64,000 nt of DNA from positions 4,069,001 through 4,133,000 of the forward strand of contig NZ_CP012333.1 in NCBI RefSeq assembly GCF_001263205.1, read 5' to 3'. The position numbers were made by a program, and so were the translations under genes. Positions 45,465 through 55,036 of this stretch are shown here, in pieces (position 1 is the first letter of the stretch; each line of letters starts with the position of its first letter). This DNA comes from Labilithrix luteola. Its GTDB lineage: Bacteria; Myxococcota_A; Polyangia; Polyangiales; Polyangiaceae. Under the pieces are notes generated by a model. It saw only the letters and a list, made by a program, of their open reading frames with translations, did no database searches and had not been told where the DNA came from.

Positions 45465-46208
45465 ATGTTGAAACGTCCCGCGCACATTCCCGCCGCCGTC
45501 ACCCAGGCCCCGCTCACCTTCCCCTGGAGCAACGAGATCGCGATGCGTCTCGACGACTTCGACGGAGTGCCGCCGCGGCTGGGGAGGGCGCTGGCGAAGG
45601 TCAACTACAAGGGCAAGATGGCCTTCGCTCTGGGCTGTCTGGAATGGGTGGTCTGGCGCCTATCCGGCTTCACCGATGTGCAGGACGCGCTGCAGCGGAT
45701 CGAGGCCGCCTGGGCTTCTCAGGTGTCCGAGGCCTATGCGCGCAGCCTGGACCTCGACAGCGTGCGCGATGACCTCACCGAGCCTGGCGATCCCGCCGGC
45801 CCGCTGCAGGAGGCGCTGATTCACCTCGAGATGCTGCATCTGATGTATCTCAAGGGCAAGCCGGAGATGACCACCAAGGCCGGCCTCTGCGCGCTGCTGG
45901 CCTTCCATGTGCTGCCGTCCGATAGCGGCTTCGAGGCCTGGCTGGAGAAGACGCTGATCGCGATGGCCGTCACCGATCCGTGCGGTCCCGACTTCGACCG
46001 CGACGCGATCCGGTTCGACTACAGCGGCGAAGCGGCGGTGCCCCGCGCCTGGCTCGATGATCTGAGCGTGCCGCGCGAACCGGCGGCCGCAGCCGCCGAC
46101 TGGAACGCCTTCTTCACGGCCGCCGATCCCGCGAGCAATCCGTTCCTCGTGCCTGCCGACGAGATGCGCGCGCAGGGCTTCCCCGGCGAGCCCTACGTCT
46201 TCGCCTGA
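45465..46208 (+). CDS. Paralogue array member 3
   Basis: The 247-residue protein starts at 45465 (MLKRPAHIPAAVTQAPLTFPW). An in-frame ATG at 45453 is possible, but 45465 makes the spacing to the FxW segment the same as in member 1. The core LGCLEWVVWRLSGFTDVQDAL corresponds to LLTWAAWRL of member 1, LLAFHVLPSDSGFEAWLEKTLI to the H-x-LP...W motif, and ASNPFLVPADEMRAQGFPGEPYVF to the C-terminal block. It lacks the GPVRGPL segment. There is no obvious ribosome site. Codons are CTG-rich. Function is unknown. Confidence 0.72.
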   Translation: MLKRPAHIPAAVTQAPLTFPWSNEIAMRLDDFDGVPPRLGRALAKVNYKGKMAFALGCLEWVVWRLSGFTDVQDALQRIEAAWASQVSEAYARSLDLDSVRDDLTEPGDPAGPLQEALIHLEMLHLMYLKGKPEMTTKAGLCALLAFHVLPSDSGFEAWLEKTLIAMAVTDPCGPDFDRDAIRFDYSGEAAVPRAWLDDLSVPREPAAAAADWNAFFTAADPASNPFLVPADEMRAQGFPGEPYVFA

Positions 46209-46269
46209 TGTCTCGTCGCGCGCCGCCGCGGGACCGACCGGACGCACGACGCCCAGCCCCGACCTAGCC

Positions 46270-47043
46270 ATGAGCCAACCGATCCATTCGTTCGCCGACC
46301 TGAACGGCTATGACCGTCAGGGCATTCGCTATCTCTGGAGCGATGCCCGTGCGAGCAAGGACTTCGCCTGGCCGATGGACGAGGTCGAAGCCCTCGCGCT
46401 CCGGGCGGAGCCCGCCAGCCTGCGATCGCGATTGGGCCTGTGCATCGCGCTTTACGAGGTGGTGGTGGCCCGGCTGCGGGAGCTGAACGACGATCCCTAT
46501 CCCGCCCTGGTCGTCGAATCGGCCTGGCTGAGCCTGGCCGATCGCCGCTACCTGGAGTTCGACGAGCGCGCTCGCGACGAATGGCTCGGGCCGGTCCGCG
46601 GGCCGCTCTGGTGCGGCTTCACCTGGCTGACGCCGGCGCTGCACGAGGCGGATGACTCGCCAGCGGACTGGGAGTCGGCCTTCGTCTATCTGGCGCGGCT
46701 GGCCCACCATCTGCTGCCCGAGTCCGCTCATGCCGCCTACCGCGCCTGGCTGGAGGGCTGCATCGACCGGATCGTCCTCCATCATCCAGCGCCGGTCGTG
46801 CGACCGACCGAGGATCTCTTTGGTCGATGGAAGGAATGGCGGCGCGGCCCCTATGTCACCGCGGCCTGCTTCGATCTCGGGACGCCCTACGATCCCACCG
46901 CCGAGCACGACCGGCTGGAGCGCCTGCTGCAGTCCACGGACGTCGCCGCGAACCCGCTGCTGAAATCACCCGAAGCGCTGGAGGAGGAAGGGCTGGCCCA
47001 TCCCTATCAGGCGCTGGCGCCTTACGACTCATTGAAACGCTGA
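46270..47043 (+). CDS. Paralogue array member 4
   Basis: The 257-residue protein begins MSQPIHSFADLNGYDRQGIRYLWSD. It has GPVRGPLWCGFTWLTPALHEA like member 2, LARLAHHLLPESAHAAYRAWLEGCIDRI (H-x-LP...W), and the C-terminal block CFDLGTPYDPTAEHDRLERLL...NPLLKSPEALEEEGLAHPYQA. All four proteins have near-equal length (247-264) and end with the N-P-x-L-x-x-P...G...PY pattern. Leucine is coded largely by CTG. It is the last island gene, convergent with the L,D-transpeptidase gene 36 bp away. Confidence 0.75.
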   Translation: MSQPIHSFADLNGYDRQGIRYLWSDARASKDFAWPMDEVEALALRAEPASLRSRLGLCIALYEVVVARLRELNDDPYPALVVESAWLSLADRRYLEFDERARDEWLGPVRGPLWCGFTWLTPALHEADDSPADWESAFVYLARLAHHLLPESAHAAYRAWLEGCIDRIVLHHPAPVVRPTEDLFGRWKEWRRGPYVTAACFDLGTPYDPTAEHDRLERLLQSTDVAANPLLKSPEALEEEGLAHPYQALAPYDSLKR

Positions 47044-47079
47044 GTCGCGCGCCTGCGAGCCGTGCGATCGACCGACGGA

Positions 47080-48063
47080 CTAGAGGGCGCCGCCCGACGC
47101 CGGCGACGCCGTATTCGCTCCGTGCGTGCGCGCGCAGTAGGTGCCGTTGAAGCGGGCGTCGGTGCGCTTCACTTGCGGGGTGCGGTTCGGATCGTCGGCC
47201 TTGGCGACGGGGCACGCCCAGGCGCGCATCTCGTTGGCGTCCCAGGTGCCGAACACCTTCACCGGCTTGCCCTCGGGTAGGGCGGGCACGCTCGGGTCTT
47301 TCGGGTAGTCGACGTCGACGATCGTGCCCTCGAACGTGTCGTACTGCGGCTCGTCGAGAACCGTCATCTTGATCGGGATCCACTTCCCTTCGACCTTGTT
47401 CTTCGGGTCGGGCTTGTTCGTCGCTGTCGTCCAGGGCTTGCTCATGTCGAAGCCGAGCATGTTCGTGAGCTCGAGGACGTGCTCGCCTTGCATGCGCTGA
47501 CAGCCGGCGGAGATGCGACCGCGGACGAGGCGCCAGTCCTGCGCTCCGGGTGTGGCGCCGGGGAAGTCCTCGGTGAAGTCGATCGGGCCGTGCATCGCGA
47601 AGCGGCGTGCGTCGTGGTAGTTCAGGAACGGAAAGCCACCCCAGTGCTCCTTGCCGAGCTGCGCGGGATCGTTCGGCCGGAACGGACGCACGTTGAGGTG
47701 ATCGTACGAGCCGGGAACGTTGTTCCACTTGCCGTCGATCATCTTGCCGGTCGCGACGGGATAGACGACGTGCACGCGCGTGCGATCGGCAACGCGCTCG
47801 GTGACGGCATACCAAGGCAGCTTCGACGTGTCGTACGTGCGAGGCAGAAGGCCAGTCACGCGCAACGTATGACCGACGATCGACGTGACGATCTCGGGCG
47901 ACTCGAGCGTCGGCATCGGGCCCTCGTAGAGCCATGCCGGTGAGGTCTCTCCAGGCTTGGTGATGGCGTCGGCCGAGTCGTCGCTCTCCTCGGTATGCGA
48001 GGCGCACGCGACGGCGAGAGCGGCGAACGAGGCGAACGAGGCGGCGGCGAGGAGCGGGCGCAT
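47080..48063 (-). CDS. L,D-transpeptidase-like (YkuD) lipoprotein
   Basis: The 327-residue precursor has lipobox LAVACA, so it is an envelope lipoprotein. The YkuD signature appears as HGPIDFTEDFP about 30 residues before GRISAGCQRM: the catalytic Cys and the downstream Arg are kept, while the usual S-H-G-C reads S-A-G-C, so the histidine before Gly-Cys is Ala. L,D-transpeptidases make 3-3 peptidoglycan crosslinks or anchor proteins. The Ala change may alter or weaken activity. The C-terminal part with PVKVFGTWDANEMRAWACPVAK is not in standard YkuD proteins. It is divergent from the dihaem gene and convergent with the island. Confidence 0.78.
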   Translation of the reverse strand: MRPLLAAASFASFAALAVACASHTEESDDSADAITKPGETSPAWLYEGPMPTLESPEIVTSIVGHTLRVTGLLPRTYDTSKLPWYAVTERVADRTRVHVVYPVATGKMIDGKWNNVPGSYDHLNVRPFRPNDPAQLGKEHWGGFPFLNYHDARRFAMHGPIDFTEDFPGATPGAQDWRLVRGRISAGCQRMQGEHVLELTNMLGFDMSKPWTTATNKPDPKNKVEGKWIPIKMTVLDEPQYDTFEGTIVDVDYPKDPSVPALPEGKPVKVFGTWDANEMRAWACPVAKADDPNRTPQVKRTDARFNGTYCARTHGANTASPASGGAL

Positions 48064-48309
48064 GAACGTCCGCGCCTAGTTCACGGATCGTGCCATTCGC
48101 GTCGGCGCCGTTCGCCCTACGATCTCCGGGAAGAACTGGCACCGATCGGCGCGTGTCGCACCGCGTCCCGAGATACCGGTCCATGGACGATCCACGCTCT
48201 TGGCCCAGGAAATGCCATCTCTGCCCGAACGTGCAGGCACGAGACCCGATGGGGCACGTCGATGCAATCGGCATTGGCGTACGCCATACTTCCGATTCAC
48301 GGCGTCACC

Positions 48310-50063
48310 ATGTTCCGACGTTGCCGCCTTACGTCCAGTTCTTTGGGGCTCGCTCTCGCGACGCTCGTCGCGGCCTGTCGCACGCAGGCGTCGCGTGCCG
48401 ATGCCGATGCGGCGCCTGCCCCACGCGTTGCCGCCTCGGATGCGAGCGCCGGGAACAAAGCGTTCGAAGCCATCCCACTGGGAACGCCCTATATCCCGCC
48501 GCAGTGCTACACGAAGACGAAGGACGAAGACGGGCGCGTCCACAATCCTTGCTTCACGTGTCACGCCGATGCCTTGCCGCCGAACTACACGGCGGACAGT
48601 TCACTGCAGCTCGCGTACGAGTTCGGTCCCGCGAGCCGCGTCAATCCGTGGACGAATCTCTACGTCGATCGCCGCTCAGCGATCGCTCGGATCTCGAACG
48701 ACGAGATCGCGACGTGGGTGCGCCACGACAATTATCGCGCTCTTCCGGAGCGGCTCCGGACGACGCCCGCCTGGGATCGTGACGGCGATGGTGAGTGGTC
48801 GGGCTGGATGCCTGACGTCGCCTTCCAGTTCGACGAGGCCGGTTTCGATCACACGAAGGACGGCGCTTACACGGGCTGGCGCGCCTACGCGTACTTCCCG
48901 GTTCCCGGGGGCTTCTGGCCGACGAACGGATCGTTCGGCGATGCGATGATCCGCCTACCGGAGGCCTTCCGCGAAGACGCGCCGGGTCACTTCGATCTGC
49001 GGGTCTACAAGGTGAACCTCGCGACGGTCGAGGCGTTGATCGCACGTCGTGACGTTCCGATCGAGCCCACCGACGAAAAGGCACTCGGTCAGGATCTCGA
49101 CGGCGACGGCAAGCTCGGCGAGGCGCGGGTCCTCAAGTACCGCTGGAAGCCGGGCGACGGCAGCATGCGCTGGGTCGGCCGCGCGATGGCGCAGCAGAAC
49201 GCCGACGCGGTCCATCTCGCTGCGGGCCTCTTCCCCGAAGGGACCGAGTTCGCGCATTCGCTCCGCTACCTCGACGTCCAGGACGGCCGCGTGCGCATGG
49301 CGCCGCGAATGAAAGAGCTCCGGTACATGAAGAAGGAGGTCTGGGTGACCTATGACCGCCTCGAGCTGATCGCCTCCAGCGAGGCCGCCGAAAAGGACGA
49401 ATCCCCCACGAAGAAGCGACCGACGCTGGCCTCGTCCGAGCGCGGCATCGGCAATCGCGCAGGTTGGTCCATCCACGGATTCATCGAAGACGCCGAGGGC
49501 GAGCTCCGCCCGCAGACGGCGGAGGAACACGGCTTCTGCATCGGATGCCATTCGGGGTCGGCGTCACCGACGACAGCATCTTCTCGTTCGGTCGCAAGCA
49601 GACGTCCGCTGCGTTCCAGCGCGGCTGGTCGCATCCGACGCAGCGCGATCTGTCGAACATCGGCGAGCCTTTGCGGGCCGACGGACGCGGCGAATACACC
49701 CACTACCTCGAGCAGAACGGCGCCGGCGACGAGCTCCGCGCCAACGATGAACTGCTCACGCGTTTTTTCGACGGTCACGGCAAGCTCGATCCGCGGAAAG
49801 CCGTTCGTCTCAAGACCGACGTGAGCACACTTCTCGTCCCGAGCCCCGAACGCGCCTTCGCTCTCGACAAGGCGTATCGCGTGATCGTCGGCGAGCAGAG
49901 TTTCGTGCGCGGCCGTGACGCCACCATCGCGCCAGCGCAGAACGTCCACCGCGAGCTCCCCGCGGGAGAGAACCTCCCGACGGGCGTCACCGAAGCCATT
50001 CCCGATCGACGCGCACGCCTCGCGGCACGCTCGGGAAGCGGTTCTCCGAAGGCCGCTCGGTAG
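48310..50063 (+). pseudogene. Secreted dihaem c-type protein, single-base frameshift
   Basis: The first frame starts MFRRCRLTSSSLGLALATLVAAC (lipobox VAAC) and runs to EEHGFCIGCHS; the second frame continues GVGVTDDSIFSFGRKQTSAAFQRGW to the stop at 50063. The frames join at the G4 run 49554-49557, where one extra G gives a single 584-residue protein. It has two CxxCH haem motifs, CFTCHA (about residue 80) and CIGCHS. The N-terminal half includes VNPWTNLYVDRRSAIARIS and a DGDGEWSGW/DGDGKLGEA calcium-type loop. It is not recognised as a named family. As in the two other cases, an assembly deletion is more likely than gene decay. The upstream 246-bp gap (48064-48309) holds nothing gene-like. Confidence 0.75.
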
Positions 50064-50160
50064 AACGGTCAAGTCTCTTCTTTCTGCGGGCTTTCGTGAC
50101 GGAGTGTGGACGCGCGGAGAGTAGCGATCGGGGGAATTTGCAGATAACCACGACGGCGCG

Positions 50161-51633
50161 ATGCCGATCCGAGCTGCCAATGTCCGGGCCCTCCTCTCCG
50201 CCTTTGGCGTGTCGCTCGTTGTCGCGGCGTGCGGCCTCGACTCGTCCGGCGAGATGGTCACCACGCAGGACGCGACTCCGCCTGCGCATCCACCGGCCGA
50301 AACGGGCACGGGAGCACCTCCGGCGACGAGCACGCCTCCCGCGAAGGACCTCGGCGACGTGCGTGCGGGCGTCGCGACGGTGGAGACCACCCCGGCAATC
50401 GGCGTTCCTCTCGCCGGCTACACGGGGCGCCGTCGAATTCTCCCGGACCTCGATTCGAGCACGCCGAGCATGTACTTCAAGCCGTCGACCGGCGTGCGCG
50501 ACGCGCTCCATGCTCGAGCACTCGTGATCGAGAGCGCCGGCAAGCGCGTGACGTTCCTCTCCGTCGACGCGATCGCAATGCTCGGCTCGCTCGTCGACGA
50601 CATCGTCGCGGCCGCATCGGCGCAAGGTTCGCCCATTCAGAAAGACGACCTCGTCGTGTTTGCGAGCCATTCGCACTCCACTTCGGGCGCGCTCACGAAC
50701 CTTCATTTCTGGGAGCAGGCCGCTACCGACGCGCTTGTTGCCTCCGTCCACGACGACTTCGTGAAGGCATGCGCGACGGCTATCGTGACCGCGGAGAAGG
50801 GGCTCGCGCCGGCGCACGTCGGCTTCGGTTGGGGTGAGCTCGCAGGCGCCACGAAGAACCGTCGCGCGGGCATCTCCAAGGTGTTCACCGAGGATTCGGT
50901 CGACAAGACCATGGCTGTCCTTCGCGTCGACGACGTGAACGACAAGCCGATGGCCACGCTCGTGAACTTCTCCATCCACCCGACGGCCCTCGGCGCCGAC
51001 AACTTCGCATTCTCGGCCGATCTTGCCGGCGGTATCGCCGCGTACGTCGAGAAGGCCACGGGCGTCCCAATGCTCTTCGCGCAAGGAGCCGAGGGCGACA
51101 TCGCCCCCGCGCAAGGCGGCGACGCGGCCATCGACTCGCTCGGAGCCATCGTCGGACACAAGGTCGTCGAGATTCGCGATGCGACGAAGACGCGTGATCA
51201 CCTGCGCCTCGCCACGGCAAACGCCGTCGTCGACTTCGGCAAGGCCACACTCGTCGCGCGTCCGGATGCGCTCTCGACGCCGGCCCTCGACCTCTCGATC
51301 CTCGCGCCTCTCGGTTCGATCGAGCTCGGTCCCGACTTCGTCGACCACAAGTTCCGCTTCCAGGCGATCCGCATCGACGACGACGTCATCGCCGCGATCC
51401 CCGGCGAGCCGATTCACACGCTCGGCCTCCGCATCCGTGACGAAGGCAAGAACGTCGGCTTCGAACACGTGCTCGTCTTCGGCCTCTCGAACGGACACAT
51501 GTCCTACGTCACCGACGCCGACGAGTACGACGCCGGCGGCTACGAAGCGGCCGCTACTCTCTACGGTCGCGACACGGGCGACCGCCTCGTCACGGCCGCC
51601 CTGGATCGGCTCAAGGAAGTCCTCGCCAAGTAG
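50161..51633 (+). CDS. Neutral ceramidase-like lipoprotein
   Basis: The 490-residue precursor has lipobox VVAACG. Neutral/alkaline ceramidases hydrolyse ceramide to sphingosine and a fatty acid with a zinc centre. Matching family segments are AGYTGRRR near the start, VVFASHSHSTSGALTN (zinc ligands and region like SHTHSGPGG), NFSIHPTALGADNFAFSADLAGGI, AQGAEGDIAPAQGG (like the NVGDVSPN region) and AIPGEPIHTLGLRIR. The length is shorter than the 650-670 residues of classical bacterial ceramidases, so a C-terminal domain is missing. A sphingolipid-handling enzyme would fit myxobacteria, some of which make sphingolipids. Substrate is unverified. It is convergent with the dipeptidase gene, with 3 bp between. 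Confidence 0.78.
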   Translation: MPIRAANVRALLSAFGVSLVVAACGLDSSGEMVTTQDATPPAHPPAETGTGAPPATSTPPAKDLGDVRAGVATVETTPAIGVPLAGYTGRRRILPDLDSSTPSMYFKPSTGVRDALHARALVIESAGKRVTFLSVDAIAMLGSLVDDIVAAASAQGSPIQKDDLVVFASHSHSTSGALTNLHFWEQAATDALVASVHDDFVKACATAIVTAEKGLAPAHVGFGWGELAGATKNRRAGISKVFTEDSVDKTMAVLRVDDVNDKPMATLVNFSIHPTALGADNFAFSADLAGGIAAYVEKATGVPMLFAQGAEGDIAPAQGGDAAIDSLGAIVGHKVVEIRDATKTRDHLRLATANAVVDFGKATLVARPDALSTPALDLSILAPLGSIELGPDFVDHKFRFQAIRIDDDVIAAIPGEPIHTLGLRIRDEGKNVGFEHVLVFGLSNGHMSYVTDADEYDAGGYEAAATLYGRDTGDRLVTAALDRLKEVLAK

Positions 51634-51636
51634 GCG

Positions 51637-54009
51637 TTACGGCTTCTTCGTCGGAAGGGGCGAGGGAAGGACCTTCACTGGCGCCGGCTTGTTGATTGGA
51701 GGCGACTTCGGAGCGGTCGTTCGTCGCCAGGTTGCGACGAACTCGGCGGCCGACCGCATGACGGGCTCGATCGAGACGCTCTGCGCCATCAGGTCCCCGA
51801 GGAAGTCGGGGTAGAGGCCGATGTGCGCGAAGCCGTCGACGTTGAAGTCGAATGTTCGCTGACCGCTGACCTGCTTGTCGAACATGCCGAAGCCCGGGAT
51901 CGTGACCGGGTAGGCGAGGCGCGTCGTCTGCGAGTTCTTCTGCGAGGCCTCCCGTCCACAGGCCTCGTCTCCGAAGCGCGGGCCGACGTGGCCCGCCATT
52001 CCATTGAAGTCGCTTCCGAACGCGACGACGCCCATCTTGCCTACGGCGTAGTTGTAGTTCTGGGCGAAGCTGACCGAAGAGTTCTTGCATCGGGTCTGCG
52101 CCGGCTCGAGCTCGTCCTCGGTCATGACCGACACCAAGGATCCGAACTTCTTCAGCTGGGCGAGCTGCGCCGCCGTGCGCATCCGTTCGTGGCGATTCTT
52201 CACCTTCGACGTGTCGTAGACCTCGTTGAAGAGCCCGTGGCCGACGAAGAACGGATAACCACCGCGCTTGTCGGCGATCGCGAAGGTGTCGTCGATCATC
52301 TTCGAGGACATGTGATCGATGTCGATCATCATGCCGAGGTCCATCAGCTTGTTGATGAGCACGTTGCCTGCGCCGGGTGACAGCCCTTTGACGTTGCAGT
52401 TGAGCGTGCCCAGGTCCGAGATCCCGGGGCACGGCGCGCTGATGAACGGCGCTCCTGCAATCTTCACGTTCGCGACACCCAGCAGGTTGATGAAGAGCGC
52501 GGAGCCTCCCATCGCCGTATCGAAGTCGTGGATCGGGAACATGTAGCGAACGCCCTTGCCGTAGTACTTGTCGACTTGGGACGTGATGTACGCCGGCGTG
52601 CAGTGTTGGGCGTTCGGCTTGCAACCGAAGAGCGTGTCGGCCTCGATTCCGAGCACCACGGCGAGCTTGCCGGCGCGGATGGCCTGCTCGGCTTCGTCCG
52701 GAGTCCGCACGATCTTGAACCAACCGCCTCCCGGCTGCGTGTTGAGCCAGGTCTCGAAGGCGATGGCGGCATCGAGCTGCTTGTCGACGCTCGCCATCGA
52801 GTCCGTGCATTGCGTGCCGCGAAGATGCTTCGAGAACGTGCACGCAAACTCGTTGGCGACGGCGAGCATGACCATCACCCGCATCCCGCCGCGCCAGGCT
52901 CGCTCGAGCCATTTGTAATAGACCTGCTGATGGGTCTTGGAGTGCCAGGTCGGCCATCCGGTGAAGATCGGCGCGCCGAAGTAGCTCTTCGAGGCGTCGC
53001 CGTTCACGCCCAGGAAGTCGTCGATGATGGGGATGTGGTCGCCGTGCATGACGTTCGCCCCGCAGTTCGGAACGAGCGGGGGGCAGATGCCGACACGTTG
53101 CTGGTTCCCGGCCGGCAAGACGAGATCGAGGTCGGTGCCAAAGTCGGCCCTGAGTGCCTTCGCAGCACCGCCGACCGGATCGTACGCCGCGCCCGCGAGC
53201 GTGCCGCCTCCGAACGCGAGGTTCGCGAACATGTGGACGTGGAGATCGGCGAAGCCACGCATCGGATCCGTGACGGCAGGCGCGGGCGTTCTCATGTTGA
53301 TGTCCGGCTCGGTCATCGGCAGGTTCTTGTTGAAGCACATGCCGCTCGAGCCACGGCATTCGCCGTTGCATCCCGGAGCCTCGTCGAGGCCGGGGTCGCA
53401 CGGTCGGTTTCCGATCGCGGCGCGCTCGACCAACGTGCACGCGCGCTGGCCCATGCGACCACAATCGAGCGAGGCGCGGTCGACGCAACGGCCGCCGACC
53501 TCCGCCATGCCGACGTCACACGAGGTGCCGAAAGGCCGCTCGGTGACGATGTTGCACGGCCGCTCGTTGGCGCGCCCGCACGCAGGATGAATGCACATGG
53601 CCGGGTTGCCCGGGCGCTCGGCGAGGTTCTTGTTGTTGCAGCTCGGAACGCGCTCGATGACGAGACACGCGCGCTGGTTCTCGTCACCGCACACGCCGCG
53701 CTTCAAACATTTGCCGGCCAGCTCGACGAGGCCCGCATTGCACGAGGGAACTCGCTCGAGCGGAACTGCAAGGCAAGGTCGCTGGCCGTCCGCCCCGCAC
53801 GCGCCCTTCACCTCGCATTTGCCCTGATAGAGGATGAGGCCGGAGGCGCAGTCGGACTTGAACACGCCGCAGCCGGCCTGCCCGACGCCGCCACAATTCG
53901 CCGCCAATGCATCATTCGAAATGACCATTGATGTGGCGGCGCTGAAGCCAAATAGCGCGAAAACTGCACCAAGCGCTCGTCCGCGCCCTCGTCGAGAGTT
54001 GTCGAACAT
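51637..54009 (-). CDS. Secreted amidohydrolase (membrane-dipeptidase-like) with Cys-rich N terminus
   Basis: The 790-residue precursor has a signal peptide (about residues 1-37, SNDALA). About 180 residues of Cys-pair repeats follow (CGVFKSDCASGLILYQGKCEVKGACG, CLAVPLERVPSCNAGLVELAGKC, CNIVTERPFGTSCDVGMAEVGGRC). The C-terminal catalytic part has FADLHVHMF (HxH), HGDHIPIIDDFLG, FVGHGLFNEVY, and VVAFGSDFNGMAGH, matching the amidohydrolase/renal-dipeptidase fold. It may hydrolyse dipeptides or a related substrate outside the cell. The Cys-rich repeats could bind a surface. The gene is oriented toward the ceramidase and divergent from the AraC gene. Confidence 0.8.
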   Translation of the reverse strand: MFDNSRRGRGRALGAVFALFGFSAATSMVISNDALAANCGGVGQAGCGVFKSDCASGLILYQGKCEVKGACGADGQRPCLAVPLERVPSCNAGLVELAGKCLKRGVCGDENQRACLVIERVPSCNNKNLAERPGNPAMCIHPACGRANERPCNIVTERPFGTSCDVGMAEVGGRCVDRASLDCGRMGQRACTLVERAAIGNRPCDPGLDEAPGCNGECRGSSGMCFNKNLPMTEPDINMRTPAPAVTDPMRGFADLHVHMFANLAFGGGTLAGAAYDPVGGAAKALRADFGTDLDLVLPAGNQQRVGICPPLVPNCGANVMHGDHIPIIDDFLGVNGDASKSYFGAPIFTGWPTWHSKTHQQVYYKWLERAWRGGMRVMVMLAVANEFACTFSKHLRGTQCTDSMASVDKQLDAAIAFETWLNTQPGGGWFKIVRTPDEAEQAIRAGKLAVVLGIEADTLFGCKPNAQHCTPAYITSQVDKYYGKGVRYMFPIHDFDTAMGGSALFINLLGVANVKIAGAPFISAPCPGISDLGTLNCNVKGLSPGAGNVLINKLMDLGMMIDIDHMSSKMIDDTFAIADKRGGYPFFVGHGLFNEVYDTSKVKNRHERMRTAAQLAQLKKFGSLVSVMTEDELEPAQTRCKNSSVSFAQNYNYAVGKMGVVAFGSDFNGMAGHVGPRFGDEACGREASQKNSQTTRLAYPVTIPGFGMFDKQVSGQRTFDFNVDGFAHIGLYPDFLGDLMAQSVSIEPVMRSAAEFVATWRRTTAPKSPPINKPAPVKVLPSPLPTKKP

Positions 54010-54073
54010 GCCGCGAGATTAGTGAGAGCCGACGCGCAGTGAGACGCTTTGCGCAGCGTGGCGCGCTGATGAA

Positions 54074-54991
54074 ATGGAATGGCGCGAGCGCGACGGACGG
54101 TTGTACGTTCATGACGTGGGGCGACGCGAATCGAACGAGGCCTTCACGCTCGTTCCCTCACTCCAGGAATTCTTCGGGCCGCCGGCGCGACGCTACGTCT
54201 TGCGGCGCTCCTTCGCCTACTGGCAGGCGGAGCGCAGGGTGTTCGGCATGATGATGTGGGGGCGTCCCGAAGAAGCGGACGTCCTCGAGATGGTCGAAGC
54301 GTACGAGGTCGGCGCGAACCCGCTCTTTCGCGGTCACACGTCGCTCGTCGACGTGCGCGACCTCGAGTCCGTCGACCTCATGTCCTTCGAGACGATGCTT
54401 GCGCACCTGAAGCAGCGTCGCGATGCGTGGTCACCGAACGTTGGGAAACAGGTCGTCCTTCATCGAGGAGGGTTTGCCCATGCTGCCGTCGTGGGGATGT
54501 TCCAATTCTTGAAGCCCGCCCACCCGGTGGAGTTCTGCGAAGATCCCGGCGCGGCCTTCGAAGCCGTGGACGCGGTCGACGTCCGTGATGAGGTCGAGGC
54601 ACTGAAGGCACGTCTTCTCGGGCTTCCAGAGCCCGTCCGGCGCCTGCGCGCGGCACTCGATGCACTCCCGCCCGATGTCGCTCCGGCGGCCATCGCCAAA
54701 CATCTCGGCACGAGCATACGGTCGCTGCAGCGTCGGCTGACCGAGTGCGGGACGTCACTCCGCGCCGAGAAGCAGCTGCACATCCTCCGAAGCGCGGAAC
54801 GTCTCCTCGAGACGACGGAGCTGGACCTCGATGCGCTCGCGGCAAGAGTCGGTGCGAGCTCCGGATCCCATCTCGTCACGCTTTTCCGTCAACATCACAA
54901 GACGACGCCGGGGGCATTTCGGATCGCTCGTCATCGCGCTCAACGACCGCACGCCGGGGAGGAGCCGGCGAAATCGAAGTCGCTTCGGTAA
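54074..54991 (+). CDS. AraC-family regulator with STAS-like N-terminal domain
   Basis: The 305-residue protein has no membrane segment. An N-terminal part of about 180 residues contains NPLFRGHTSLVDVRDLESVDLMSFETMLAHL and VLHRGGFAHAAVVGMFQFL, which resembles an STAS/SpoIIAA-like fold (pattern only). The C-terminal AraC-type double HTH is at about 215-290 (IAKHLGTSIRSLQRRLTECG, LDALAARVGASSGSHLVTLFRQHHKTTPGAFR). It is divergent from the dipeptidase gene with a 64-bp gap, so it may control itself and that gene. The ligand is unknown. Confidence 0.83.
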   Translation: MEWRERDGRLYVHDVGRRESNEAFTLVPSLQEFFGPPARRYVLRRSFAYWQAERRVFGMMMWGRPEEADVLEMVEAYEVGANPLFRGHTSLVDVRDLESVDLMSFETMLAHLKQRRDAWSPNVGKQVVLHRGGFAHAAVVGMFQFLKPAHPVEFCEDPGAAFEAVDAVDVRDEVEALKARLLGLPEPVRRLRAALDALPPDVAPAAIAKHLGTSIRSLQRRLTECGTSLRAEKQLHILRSAERLLETTELDLDALAARVGASSGSHLVTLFRQHHKTTPGAFRIARHRAQRPHAGEEPAKSKSLR

Positions 54992-55036
54992 CGCACGTCG
55001 CTGGCGTTTCGCTTCCTGCCGCGCTAGCAGGAGCGC

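Noticed and set aside
47044..47079. Duplicate of the tRNA 3' end as right attachment site
   Set aside because: No match to the T-arm or acceptor sequence is present there.
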